From: Rachicladosporium sp. CCFEE 5018
Taxonomy: Eukaryota; Ascomycota; Dothideomycetes; Cladosporiales; Cladosporiaceae
Reading direction: 5' to 3'
Length of the DNA stretch: 64,000 bases
Assembly (NCBI GenBank): GCA_002077045.2
Contig: KZ111171.1
Span: forward strand, 221,816-285,815
Positions within the stretch are counted from its first letter, which is position 1. Every line of letters begins with the position of its first letter. Below are positions 11,401 through 21,017 of this stretch, piece by piece. The notes under the pieces were generated by a model that was given only the letters and a program-made list of their open reading frames with translations, did not search any database and was not told the origin of the DNA. The translations under genes were made by a program, and so were the position numbers.

Positions 11401-12764
11401 GATTAAAGTCACTTGAGCCTCTTTGAGGACACTGAGATCGGAGTCCAGCAGCGCATCCATATACATGCTAGCCAGTCTAAACCTGCCGACAGTCAGTATC
11501 TTTCCCCTTGCACGGTACTGTTGGTCCACTCACGAGAAGCCGGACTTGTGGACGATCTTATCTGCCAACGAAAATCTCTCTTGAGAGACGAGGCCCTGCA
11601 AGCTGGGATTCTGGCGCATCCGCGCCTCCAGAACGAGATTAATGTCCTCTTTGATCCTGCTCTCAGGTATGTTCTGGCGGGTCCAGCCCGATTCATGAGT
11701 GCAGATAGCTCTAACGTCTTTGTCGTATCGGGAGGTCAAGATGACTCGGAGGCGGTAATTCGCAGAGGAGCGGGCGAGTGTACACAAAGTCTTCAACATT
11801 GCTAGCGCTTGCAGCCGAACATCAGTGGAGGGAATCTCATCGATAGCATCCACGATGAGTACCAGATCTGTCACTCGTCCAGCCGAGCTGTTGGCAGCTG
11901 GGCGATCGAGAATCTGCTGTATCAAGATCAAAGCATCAACAGTCTCGAATGAATTGACTTTCTCGTAAGCATCTTTGATCTCCTTCAGTAGAGGATCGAT
12001 CGAGCTCAGAAGTGCGAGGAGTGTTCGTGCTACGAAAGTTTTCGAGTGTGTGTATGTCAAGTCCCATGCAAAGAAGGTGAATGCGAGTAAGATCTTCCCG
12101 GTCACTGCCTGAAGATAGAGCTCCGAAATTATAAGCGAGCTGCGAGGTCAGCAGTTGAGATTGTCGCTGGAAGTTCATTTTCAGACTGACCTGAGCATGC
12201 TTTTTCCGCAACCCACTGCGAATGTCGATTAGTCTTGTCGTTCGGGCCCGCGTTTCAGGATAGTCGACTGACTCTCGCCATACAGCCACAAGCAGTCGGA
12301 ACCATTGTCTAGCCAATCTTGAAGACCGCTGCCAGTGAACCAAGTGCCGCTTTTGCCCCTCGAGGCCTCACGACGCTGCTCCCAGATCTTCCCTTGCGAC
12401 AATGATCCTTCGGACTCAGACAGCCACGGCGCTATCCATTTCTGGATCGCTCGCCGGTTGTCGCCTGCAATTGTCAGCTCGAGCGCGCTACATGGCTCAG
12501 ACGGAACTTACTATCGCTTCCCATAAGTCCGAATATGCCAATTTGGACATTGCTGCCATCGCGAGTGTCGAGATCCCCTATTGTGACATTCAGAATTATG
12601 CCATCAGGCACGCGAGGGGCGCGACCGAGTGCAGCTCTCCAGACAGGTGCAACGCCCTGTTCAAGATACACTACTGCGGTCGGCCATCGCCCGAAACAAA
12701 GGAAATACAGAGCCGGAACAAGCAGTATGGCGATGAGCAGCGTCCACGCCACCAGGGCGAACAT
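8471..12764 (-). CDS. membrane-anchored NACHT-HET (NLR-like) protein
   Basis: Six exons join in frame (12764-12512, 12464-12273, 12215-12191, 12139 to about 11534, 11482-8831, 8780-8471) to give about 1,350 residues. Order: a transmembrane helix (ALVAWTLLIAILLVPALYFL, residues 3-22); a Gly/Asn-rich segment NVTIGDLDTRDGSNVQIGIF ending near residue 80; a NACHT region with P-loop GEMGCGKSML (about 148-157), assembled across two introns; Walker B VLIVDAIDEI (about 250); the NACHT winged segment (RLASMYMDALLD, LTVEQLVASC); and a C-terminal HET domain at about 720-830 (YIALTYAWSYG, PVWIDVISID, ERTQHIQLMGRIYSQAAKVIVWLG) with the HET-protein tail YKMIGECYLDRMMDG. HET domains trigger incompatibility cell death and NACHT proteins act as receptors. 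HET is usually N-terminal, so this order is unusual. The last residues run into the ATG29-tail repeat. Confidence 0.85.
8479..8650 (+). repeat. degenerate duplicate of ATG29 3' end, internally repeated
   Basis: On the plus strand this reads MSDLQARG ... RLSSFRSRLSGW ... SSFGRGFGAGGG, mirroring the ATG29 tail MSNLQAGGG ... SRLSSFGRGFGGG at 8127-8225. The core unit (roughly GGAGTCGATTGAGTAGCTTT) is repeated three to four times in tandem. On the minus strand the same bases encode the C-terminal serine-rich tail of the NACHT-HET protein. Confidence 0.7.
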
Positions 12765-13081
12765 ACTGGTGTCGATGGTTCTGTAACCGGATTATGCAAT
12801 TGAAGAGGTGTTAGCTCGCCCTCGATCGCATCAAGTGTAGTCCCGAAGGGTCCGAAGGGAGTGGGTGTGCAATGGGCGTGCAGCGTCTCCTGCAGCTCCA
12901 ATTGGACATCAGGCTGCGGAGGTGGTGCGGACACGGCATGCCTGCAGTAGAAGCATCACCGAGGGCAACTGTTCCTCAGATCGTGTTAATAGCATACATT
13001 GACGATATAGTGATGATCCTGCCACGTTTTTGAACGGAGTCGACGTAAAGCGGCATGCTTCAGCACCATCATCCTGTCGCG
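12765..13081. promoter_or_regulatory. divergent intergenic region between NACHT-HET and Helo-like genes
   Basis: The two start codons are 317 bases apart on opposite strands. A second minus-strand ATG at 12934 opens a frame that is out of phase with the transmembrane exon and has no convincing intron to join it, so 12764 is preferred as the NACHT-HET start. Confidence 0.5.
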
Positions 13082-13956
13082 ATGTCCGGACTTGAGATTG
13101 CCGCTGCCGCGATCGGCATAACGGACGTCGCCGTCAAGCAGTCTACGACTTCTGCCAGGCAATTCAAGCGGCCGAAGGCAAGGTTGCTGACATCAAGAGT
13201 GATATAACTGCGTTGATGAGATGTGCGGATGGACTGGACTTCTTGAAGCCCGCCAGTGATGGCGTCAAGGCCAAGATTCTGGACCTGGGTCTGAAGGACT
13301 CCCTGGAACAATGCGGGAAGTCGTGCAAGGAGTTGAACGGCGAGATGAAAGGTGACATGAAGTCCCTTCGCGCAAAGTGGAGAGTGGTGCGTCACGAGGC
13401 TCGCATTGAAAGGTATCTCGCCGACATCTCTGCGGCTAGGAGCACGATTACATTGGCCGTTAGCACGGCGAGCTTGTAGGCAACTTCAAGACTCGGTTCT
13501 CAAATCTGCGTTGACACAATCAGGTATTTCTTGGTAGAGATGGGTTCAGCCTCAGAGGTTGTAAAGAAAGCTCAGGCAGAATAGCTACAGCAGAATATCG
13601 AATCCATATCTCGCGAGGCTCAACAGCAACAAGAGAGGGCCGCGCTACTTGCGGCCGAGCTTGAAAAGCAGAACCAAGAAGAGTACGACGATGATCGTGA
13701 CTTGCAGCTCCAACAGGTTAACGGCGAGATGGCAGCTCACCAACTTCTGCTGGCGAACTGCGCTGTGGCCAGCGATGACCTGAAACAGCTCGCCATTGTA
13801 AGTGTGAAATTGAAAGACGTCTATGCGGAAGGTGCCGGTTCTTCGAATGCCGCTGGAGTGTCCAAAGATGTGATAGACAAGCTAAAGGAAGCTCGTATTG
13901 AGGCTGGCAAGATGACTGCGAAAAGTGGCGGTAAGAACCAAATTGGCATTTTCTGA
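13082..13956 (+). pseudogene. Helo-like N-terminal domain protein, disrupted
   Basis: Starting MSGLEIAAAAIGITDVAVK, the frame shifts by one base near 13134 and continues as AVYDFCQAIQAAEGKVADIK, SDITALMRCADGLDFL, LGLKDSLEQCGKSCKELN and RAKWRVVRHEARIERYLADI, the pattern of the fungal STAND-associated Helo-like domain. A second frame change lies at about 13477 (ASL then RQLQDSVLKSALTQS in another frame). After a likely intron at about 13532-13580 a TAG occurs where CAG would give EQLQQNIES. The remaining frame is open through a Gln/Glu-rich coiled stretch to the end ...GKMTAKSGGKNQIGIF at 13956. The final QIGIF repeats the segment before the NACHT domain of the neighbour. By analogy with HET-S-type partners this would be the membrane-active effector of the pair, now inactive. 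Confidence 0.6.
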
Positions 13957-14663
13957 GCTGTCGAGTCCATAGACAGGGCATGCTTTGATCGGTTTCGGTG
14001 CCCTTCGAAAGGGGAGGCTGTACTGAGTAGTCTACAGGCGGATCCTGGGAGTAGGATCCCGAGTCGGGAGGGTGCAGGCAGCGTGTCTGAGGCTTCGGGT
14101 TGTAGACATGATGATGGAAAAGGACTGTGATGGTAGAAGACGCAGCAAACTCGCTGGGCTCTTACAAGCACGCCTTAGGCAGTTGCTTACAGCCAAAGCC
14201 CACGTCTCTCCGGCTGGCGCTGTTGACCTCACCTCTGCCCGTGGCTCAAACCGAGCAGAGATGTGTGAGATCAGGAAAGGTCGTGTGATGGACCAGAAGC
14301 TGAACTCGACAATAAAAGTGTGCGTGGTCATCCTCGTCGGCCTCCACTCCTGAACCGAACAAATCGATATTGACAGCTTACCTCGAGACCTGCCCCCCAT
14401 CAAACCTGCAAATATTTTAGCCCAGTAACCATTCTGCTATTTGGCCGCTTCAGCTTGGCGGCTTATGACTGCATTGATGTTGCTGAGAGACATCAACATT
14501 GCGTTGCTTAAACCCAAGGTGTGGTTAATCTTGCGTAACCCTGACCCTACCCTTCGCGGACAAGCTCCCCGTGCCTTCCCCGAGTCATCGAGGTCCCGAT
14601 CTCAAAGTACATATTGCACCTCCACATGATAACCAAACCTCATACCCACATCGACATCACGCC
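13957..14663. other. spacer Helo-like pseudogene to Gemin2-like gene
   Basis: It holds a short degenerate copy of the ATG29 3' end (14013-14072). Otherwise there is no recognisable gene. Confidence 0.55.
14013..14072 (+). repeat. third, short ATG29 3'-end copy
   Basis: GAGGCTGTACTGAGTAGTCT and the following ACAGG match about 21 of 25 bases of the ATG29 stretch GAGGCTGTGATGAGTAATCT plus GCAGG (from 8127). A GGGAGTAGGATC block follows that parallels GGGAGTAGATTG. This copy lies on the far side of the NACHT-HET/Helo-like island. Confidence 0.5.
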
Positions 14664-16022
14664 ATGGGCAAGCGACCACGGGAACGCGACAGGCCAAAGG
14701 CAGGCCCCAATGCTGGCTATAACCCGAACAAGCGCATACTGCTCAGCTACGACTCGGAGGAGGAGACCCAAGTGCTGGATCCTGCTCCCTTTGTAGATCC
14801 GAGAGCAGTGAAGAGCACATCGTCCACAATTGCTGGAGCGCGCTCAAGGTCCCTGAGTGATGATAAGTTTACGAGCGCCCAGACCCAGGCGGACGGAGGC
14901 CCTGCCGAGTGGAACGATGGTAAAGAGTTGCCGAAGGATGACGATGAGTACGATCCGGCGGCGTTGGTGATGGACAGTCACGGCGACAATGAGATTGCTG
15001 GAGTATCTCGCGAGGAGGACGACAATGTGACTTCCGAGGACGAGCAGGCCATACAAGCGTCCGGCAAGCCAGGCAAGAACGCGTCTACCAATCAGGTGCC
15101 TGCCATCGGTTCACTGGCATTCCAATGGGACAATGAGCCTGAAGATGGAGGCGAGAGCGAAGTAGCAGAAGCAATGGCATATCTCAAAGCGGTCAGGCAG
15201 GAGAGACAGAGCATACCGCTTGTGCTCAAGGCTCCCTACACCGACGAGGATGCAGACATCTATGAAGAGGGCGACAGTCGAGGCTACTTCGAAGATGACT
15301 GCTACATTGCGCGACCTGTCATGCGACCTCAACCGCCACTCAAAGCGGCGGTCTCGCCGATGGAGGCATACACGAATGCGCTATCACATCGATTCAAGAA
15401 AGTACGGGCACGTTTGCATGAAGCCCCCGACACCACCTCTACGACTGATATCAAAGACTCACCATCAGCGCTCGACCCGAAGGATGGCAACAAAGCATAC
15501 GTAGCATGCATCAATGCTGTACGCAAGACAGCGCCATCTCCAGGTCAACTGATTGCAATGTCCAACGACACAATCTTTGCAATGCTGGAACTGATCGATA
15601 CACACTGCCTTGGCCAGCGAAAACATATCACGCGGAATGCAGGCGCATGGGTGATGGCACTATTTGCGCGACTTGATGACGTGGGCACCATGGACGGCGA
15701 TCAAGTGTCGTTGCTTCGAGAACTGGGTAAGAAGGCCGTGATCGTGCAGCTGTCTTTCGTCAATGCAGCAGCCGCGATGCAACTCGAAGAAGTAGCAGCA
15801 CAGGAGCGGTATGCGGATGATGAGGCTGGCGTGAATCTCGAATCCGATGTAACGGCCGTTGATTCGGAGCAAGCAGAGGCTGACATAGCGCAACCGACAG
15901 GTGAGGTCGATGACACGGAGCATACTTTGGCGACACTGGACATGATTTTGACTGTAGTGGGTGAGTTCTTTGGGCAACGTGACTTGCTCGAGTTCAGGAG
16001 GTCGTGGGAGCCTGAGGGCTGA
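14664..16022 (+). CDS. Gemin2/SIP1-like SMN-complex protein
   Basis: The 452-residue protein starts MGKRPRERDRPKAGPNAGYN and is intronless. The N-terminal half is acidic and disordered (KRILLSYDSEEE, DDDEYDPAAL). A helical segment AMAYLKAVRQERQSIP precedes the conserved Gemin2 C-terminal block SNDTIFAMLELIDTHCLG, HITRNAGAWVMALFARLD, LLRELGKKAVI. These match the SIP1/Gemin2 family (yeast Brr1), which chaperones Sm-ring assembly on snRNAs in the cytoplasm. The start at 14664 is preferred over an upstream in-frame ATG at 14571 because MGKRPRE has the basic, Gly/Arg character of family N-termini. Confidence 0.8.
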   Translation: MGKRPRERDRPKAGPNAGYNPNKRILLSYDSEEETQVLDPAPFVDPRAVKSTSSTIAGARSRSLSDDKFTSAQTQADGGPAEWNDGKELPKDDDEYDPAALVMDSHGDNEIAGVSREEDDNVTSEDEQAIQASGKPGKNASTNQVPAIGSLAFQWDNEPEDGGESEVAEAMAYLKAVRQERQSIPLVLKAPYTDEDADIYEEGDSRGYFEDDCYIARPVMRPQPPLKAAVSPMEAYTNALSHRFKKVRARLHEAPDTTSTTDIKDSPSALDPKDGNKAYVACINAVRKTAPSPGQLIAMSNDTIFAMLELIDTHCLGQRKHITRNAGAWVMALFARLDDVGTMDGDQVSLLRELGKKAVIVQLSFVNAAAAMQLEEVAAQERYADDEAGVNLESDVTAVDSEQAEADIAQPTGEVDDTEHTLATLDMILTVVGEFFGQRDLLEFRRSWEPEG

Positions 16023-16229
16023 GAGCTTTGCCGCTTTACCCACCTTTGCCGATCGAGTGCGGAGCTCAAGCTTGAGCTCCACGCAGCGACTCCGCAGGAC
16101 ACGCCCTGTACGTCGAGCATCTAGCACGACGTCACGGTATAGCTCTGCACCAGGTAGGCAGCTAATTCTAATACTCGTTATCCTCTATACCATTCGTGCT
16201 ATCACATCCACGCCAATTGATCCGCCACC

Positions 16230-17519
16230 ATGTCCGCCATCTCCTCCCTCGTCAATAAGCACCGTCCAAACCAAGCCAAATACGAGTCCCTCTACAAGCA
16301 CTTCCACTCCCACCCCGAGCTCTCCGACCAAGAATCCCAAACGGCCTCACGCATCGTCTCCGAACTCAAGACGCTCTCCACAGACTTCGACATCCGCGAA
16401 CACATCGGCGGCCACGGCCTCGCCGCCCTACTCTCCAATGGCTCCGGTCACACAGTCCTGCTCCGCGCCGACACAGACGCCCTCCCAGTCCTCGAACGCA
16501 CAAACCTCCCCTACGCCTCCGCAGTCCGCATGAAAGATGCCGACGGCGTAGAGAAACCCGTCATGCACGCCTGCGGCCACGACTTCCACGTCACGTCCCT
16601 CCTCGCCGCAGCCGAGACGCTTGTAGCCTGCAAAGCATCCTGGTCCGGGACACTGCTCCTGATTTTTCAACCCGCCGAAGAGCGCGGCACAGGTGCCCAA
16701 GCGATGGTCGACGACGGTCTCTACGACCCCAAACGCCACAACGTCCCCATCCCCGATATCGTCCTAGGCGGGCACGTCATGCCAAACCGCTCCGGCGTCA
16801 TCGGCACCCGCCGTGGTCTAGTAGCAAGCTCAGCAGATAGCATGCGCATCACGCTGCACGGCAGAGGAGGCCACGCATCGATGCCACACCGCCTCGTAGA
16901 CCCCGTGATAATGGCCGCAAGTACAGTAATGCGCCTACAAACCATCGTGTCCCGCGAGACAGACGCCTGGGACACCGCGGTCGTGACGTGCGCTTCTATT
17001 CAGGCTGGTGATGCCGAGAATGTAGTCGCGGACGATGCGAAGATCGCTGTGGATGTCAGGACCATCAATCCGGAAACGCGCAAGAGGACCCTCGCTAGTA
17101 TTCGACGGATCGTGAACGCTGAGGCTGTGGCGGGGAACGCGGTCAAGGAACCGACTATTATTCCTACGAGGAGCTTTCCGCTGACGATTAATGACGAGAC
17201 ACTCACGGCTAAGCTGGAGGAGACATTCACGGCGCATTTCACGGAAGACGCGAAGGCGTATACGCCCGTAATGGACAAGCTGGGCGGGAGCGAGGATTTC
17301 AGTATTCTGGGTACCAGTGTTGGCAAACCGTGCTCGTTCTGGATGTACGGTGGGACGAGTCATGAGGTGTGGGACAAGGCAGAAGAGGATGGCAGATTGG
17401 GAGAAGACATCCCAATCAACCACAGTGGACTGTTCGCGCCTGTGATACAGCCTACGCTGCAGGTAGGGACGGATGCGTACGTAGTGGGCGCTTTGACGTG
17501 GTTGATGAAAGAGGGGTGA
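16230..17519 (+). CDS. M20D-family amidohydrolase/peptidase
   Basis: The 429-residue single-exon gene carries the M20 metallopeptidase signatures: LLRADTDALP (about 77-86), HACGHDFH (113-120, with metal-binding Cys115 and His117), FQPAEERGTGA (about 150-160, catalytic/metal Glu pair), the dimerisation-domain motif GRGGHASMPH, and SEDFS with NHSGLF near the end. No signal peptide is visible, so a cytosolic enzyme is likely. Family members hydrolyse N-acyl or N-aryl amino acids (hippurate, IAA-amino acid conjugates, N-acetyl amino acids); the substrate cannot be read from sequence. Codon use is strongly C-ending in the 5' half and less so in the 3' half. Confidence 0.88.
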   Translation: MSAISSLVNKHRPNQAKYESLYKHFHSHPELSDQESQTASRIVSELKTLSTDFDIREHIGGHGLAALLSNGSGHTVLLRADTDALPVLERTNLPYASAVRMKDADGVEKPVMHACGHDFHVTSLLAAAETLVACKASWSGTLLLIFQPAEERGTGAQAMVDDGLYDPKRHNVPIPDIVLGGHVMPNRSGVIGTRRGLVASSADSMRITLHGRGGHASMPHRLVDPVIMAASTVMRLQTIVSRETDAWDTAVVTCASIQAGDAENVVADDAKIAVDVRTINPETRKRTLASIRRIVNAEAVAGNAVKEPTIIPTRSFPLTINDETLTAKLEETFTAHFTEDAKAYTPVMDKLGGSEDFSILGTSVGKPCSFWMYGGTSHEVWDKAEEDGRLGEDIPINHSGLFAPVIQPTLQVGTDAYVVGALTWLMKEG

Positions 17520-17613
17520 GAGGGGGTTGGCTAGATGAGCCTGAACTCCATATTGGCGAGTATTTATGTAGTGTACAGTGAAGCTAAGCCATTGGATGTG
17601 TCATCTTCCGATC

Positions 17614-20313
17614 TTACTCCGTCCCATATCTCACCGGCGCGAATCTGCGATCCAGGACGCCACCCACAGCAACGCAGTCTACACTGCCAAATCTCATCGA
17701 CGATCCCAATGCAGCTTCCATGCCGGTCGAAGCATCATCAGCAGGACTGTCCCAGAACGACTGGTTGCCTGTCGCGCTGCGATCAATCGCGTGCTCCGGC
17801 GCCTTCGCCCAGCGAGAGAAGTAATCACGACGCTTCTCTTCCGGCCCTGTAGTGTATGATGCCAACGTCTCCAGCACAGGGATCCATAAACGAGTATATT
17901 TTTCGTTGTAGCCGTCGCCACTGCCGGGTACTTTGGAGTCCTTGCGAGGCGGTCCGACGGGCGCGAGCTGAGGGGCTGCATTGGCTGTAGCATTACTGGA
18001 GGAGGCATTGAGGAGGTCGAAGAACTCTTCATGGCGTGCAAACTTAGTGTAGTCCCAATACCATTCCTTAAAGTTAGACGGATCCCACTTTCTGCTACCT
18101 TCGAGATCGAGTAGAGGAGCAACATCTACGTGATAGGTCTCGGCTGGCTTGCGCTGCCACTCGCGGTCTGGGCTGCTGTTGCGAAGATCACTCTCTGATA
18201 ATACTGATGCAGTGTCCGGCAAACGTGGTGCGAGAGCGATCGAAGGTACGGCGACCGACCTCGCATGCGGACGACCTGGACGTGCGGGCATGGTGACGCC
18301 ACCTGTAGTGACCACAGAGGGACTTCTCTGACGCTTGACTGGCTCCTTCACTGGTGTGACAGGTAGTTCTGGTACCGGCTTAGCAGCGGGCGTACTCTCA
18401 GCACTTTTCGGCTGTGCCAGGAATGGATCGTGAAGGACGGTGCGGCTGTTAGCCAGGCTCTTAGTGCGCTCCCCTCTCGTCTCACTCATCCTTAGTATAC
18501 TCTCCCTCATTGCTGTGCGCTGCTCGTATGGCGTTGATGGAGGCTGTGATAATGATGAAGCGTGATGATGGTCGGATCGGCGAGGATTGGGACCGGCCGT
18601 AGTCATGTGAAAGCTTGACTGTTGCGCGGAGCCTTGACTGGCGGTGGCGGGCGAGCTTTGCTGCGAGCTGGCATTCGCTCGCATGCGCTGGATCTCAACA
18701 TCCAGTCCAGTCTGGGCGTAGCTCGACTGCGGCAGGTACGTCGCAGGAGTCATGTAGCTTGGTGCCTGCATAGGCTGCTGATAGTATGTCGGTGATGCAC
18801 CCCACTGCTGTGTATACTGAGGATAGTACGATGGGTGCTGCAGGGATTGAAGATAGCTGGGACTAACACCATAAGGCTGAGCGTACGATGCTTGATAGTA
18901 CGGGTCGTTGGTGTATGGTGTGTACGACGGTGTATTGTAGCTTGCATGGGAAGGTGTGCGCTGAGCAGAATACGGCGGTGGCTGTCCAGTGATGTTGGAT
19001 CCGGTGCCAGATGCAATCCTCGTGGCGACTGGATGAACGTTCGGATCATGCTTGGCTTCAGTGATCTGTCCAATCTTGTCATCGATCGCATCTTGCTTGC
19101 GTGCGGGTGGCGGAGTGGGCATCTCAACCGCGCGGACCTGCGCTTTGGGCACAGGAGGCGCCGCAGATGGCGGTCGCACGTCAGGCAGGGCTGCCACGAT
19201 CTCTTTCTGTCCAAAAGGAAGTCCCATCACTGTCGCTTCACGCTGTCTGGCAATGATGCGGAAGTAGATGAGTGTGTTCTGTTGTAACGATTGTAACGCG
19301 GTCTCGCCCAACAGGCGATCGCGAGCAAGTCCGCCTTCGACCTTCTTGCGGATATTGGAGTAGGAGCCGATGTTGTTCCACTCGTATTGTGACGCTTGCC
19401 ACTGATGGGCGTACACATCGCCGTTAGGATGCTGGATGAACTGCAGCTGGCCGTGAATGGTGCCAGGGTTCCACTCAAGGAAACTGGTGCCGGGTAGCTC
19501 GTTGCCGAAGGCATTGCAGATCTCACGCTTACTGAACGTCGCTTCGACGGTGGCCTGCTGAGGTTCCGGCCACTCGTCAGTAGCTTGTCGGCGCGTCCTG
19601 CGTCCAGTGAAGAATTGAAAGTCACCAGACTCTAGCTGCGAGGACTCTCGGCCATCAGAGTCACCAGTGGCGTGTGAGATGCGTGAAACTGGACGAGACA
19701 GAGATGCCGACGAGGCAGGCCGGAAGACATTGACTCTGGTCTCGACGACCGGCGATGGACCTCGTGGTGCAGCCTCACCGCCGCCAAAGTCGAATGGCTT
19801 CCACGCCTTAGCCTTTGCCTTTGCAGTCAGCTTCGGAGCCGCCCGAGCAGCTTCAGCTTGCTCGATACGCTTCTGCTGTCGTTCGAGCTTCGCTGCAGCC
19901 TTGTCACGAGGCTCACCGTCGCTGGCGACCTCGGGTGCCATGTTGAGTGAAGTTTTGCTGGTGCTGCGGGATGGTGGAAGGTGCGGGCTGTGCTGTGGAG
20001 GAGACTTGTTGAGTTGAGTTCCCACTGGCAGGCGGCTTGGTCGGTCGATCCCGCCGGCTTTCTTAGGCCGCCTCTGTCGGGCGTTCTGCATTACCAGATA
20101 GGAGGAGATGCCGCGGAATTTGAGATCAGGCAGTGTGGCGGGGCGGTCTGGCAAGACGGAGAGCGTGAAGTGGAAGGAGCATTGTGAGAGATCAAAGGAA
20201 GTCACGCTCTCTCCATACGTACCTTCCCACACAGCGAGCAAGCGCAGGATATGAGACAACTCCTCACCTTGTGTCATCATGGATAGCGAACGTGCGTCGT
20301 AGAGAAACCTCAT
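17614..20313 (-). CDS. uncharacterised 899-residue fungal protein
   Basis: No known family is recognised. A structured N-terminal block (1-80: LSHILRLLAVWEGTYGES, FHFTLSVLPDRPATLPDL) is followed by a basic, Ala/Lys-rich coiled region (about 125-170). A second compact block at about 255-370 (TFSKREICNAFGNELPGTSF, GQLQFIQHPNGDVYAHQWQA, QNTLIYFRIIARQRE) and a Tyr/Gln/Pro-rich middle with repeated YxPY/SYxx units (about 430-540) come next. A C-terminal block ends the protein (KWDPSNFKEWYWDYTKFARH, YTRLWIPVLETLASYTTG). The Tyr/Gln/Pro tract suggests a disordered or condensate-prone linker. An alternative start is MAPEVASDG at about 19941, but the upstream 120 residues look coding. Confidence 0.65.
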   Translation of the reverse strand: MRFLYDARSLSMMTQGEELSHILRLLAVWEGTYGESVTSFDLSQCSFHFTLSVLPDRPATLPDLKFRGISSYLVMQNARQRRPKKAGGIDRPSRLPVGTQLNKSPPQHSPHLPPSRSTSKTSLNMAPEVASDGEPRDKAAAKLERQQKRIEQAEAARAAPKLTAKAKAKAWKPFDFGGGEAAPRGPSPVVETRVNVFRPASSASLSRPVSRISHATGDSDGRESSQLESGDFQFFTGRRTRRQATDEWPEPQQATVEATFSKREICNAFGNELPGTSFLEWNPGTIHGQLQFIQHPNGDVYAHQWQASQYEWNNIGSYSNIRKKVEGGLARDRLLGETALQSLQQNTLIYFRIIARQREATVMGLPFGQKEIVAALPDVRPPSAAPPVPKAQVRAVEMPTPPPARKQDAIDDKIGQITEAKHDPNVHPVATRIASGTGSNITGQPPPYSAQRTPSHASYNTPSYTPYTNDPYYQASYAQPYGVSPSYLQSLQHPSYYPQYTQQWGASPTYYQQPMQAPSYMTPATYLPQSSYAQTGLDVEIQRMRANASSQQSSPATASQGSAQQSSFHMTTAGPNPRRSDHHHASSLSQPPSTPYEQRTAMRESILRMSETRGERTKSLANSRTVLHDPFLAQPKSAESTPAAKPVPELPVTPVKEPVKRQRSPSVVTTGGVTMPARPGRPHARSVAVPSIALAPRLPDTASVLSESDLRNSSPDREWQRKPAETYHVDVAPLLDLEGSRKWDPSNFKEWYWDYTKFARHEEFFDLLNASSSNATANAAPQLAPVGPPRKDSKVPGSGDGYNEKYTRLWIPVLETLASYTTGPEEKRRDYFSRWAKAPEHAIDRSATGNQSFWDSPADDASTGMEAALGSSMRFGSVDCVAVGGVLDRRFAPVRYGTE

Positions 20314-21017
20314 TGCGACATAATTTGAAGGCTACACTGAATGCGTTGTGGGAGAAATATGAGACGGATGGTGACTTGTACGATAAATCTTCCTTGTGCG
20401 CAAGATGTCGGCTCTTCGTGGCGGGAAACCCGCAATCATCAGGCGCGGCTCGAAGTCAGATATAGCTCGCGAAAGGAGCCAGGGAGACGTCGCAAGGTGT
20501 GCGATGTTGGCAGCGACGACGCGAATATGATGGAAGCCATTAACATATCAGAAGCAAGACGCGTCGAAGCCTGTGTGTGTAGTTGCTCGGCCCATCTCCG
20601 TCCGGCTCGGCTCCATCTTCGGCTCCACACCTGCAGCAACATCGTCATCCGGTACCTGAATATCCCCGCATCAATATATCGAAGGCGTCAGGTACAATAT
20701 TCTGCGCCATCGAGCGAGCTGAGCTAGGACGATCGATAGCGGCAGCCAACTCTGGCATGCAGCGCGCTCGGTTTCAATGGTCATGAGCAAGCTCCCTGAC
20801 AAACCGTCTTGACTTCACTTCGTTCATAGAAACATCACACATTCAATCTCGATCCGGAGTGCATTGACACGGCTCACCTCATCCTCGTCAGCCGGTAGTG
20901 AAGCCGAACATCAAGCGGAGCGCTATAGAATTGAGGAGAAGTGCACACCCGCATCTCTCATAAGCTTGTCCTGTGCCCTTCGACTCCAGACCAACCTCCA
21001 GTCGATACTCGTCAAGC
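20314..21017. other. spacer with two divergent 5' flanks
   Basis: It separates the 899-residue gene from the secreted lactonase, which are divergent. No other gene is seen. Confidence 0.5.

Noticed and set aside
12671..12934. Minus-strand frame MSAPPPQPDVQLELQ as the NACHT-HET N-terminus
   Set aside because: It is in a different phase from the transmembrane exon and no intron of reasonable size joins them.
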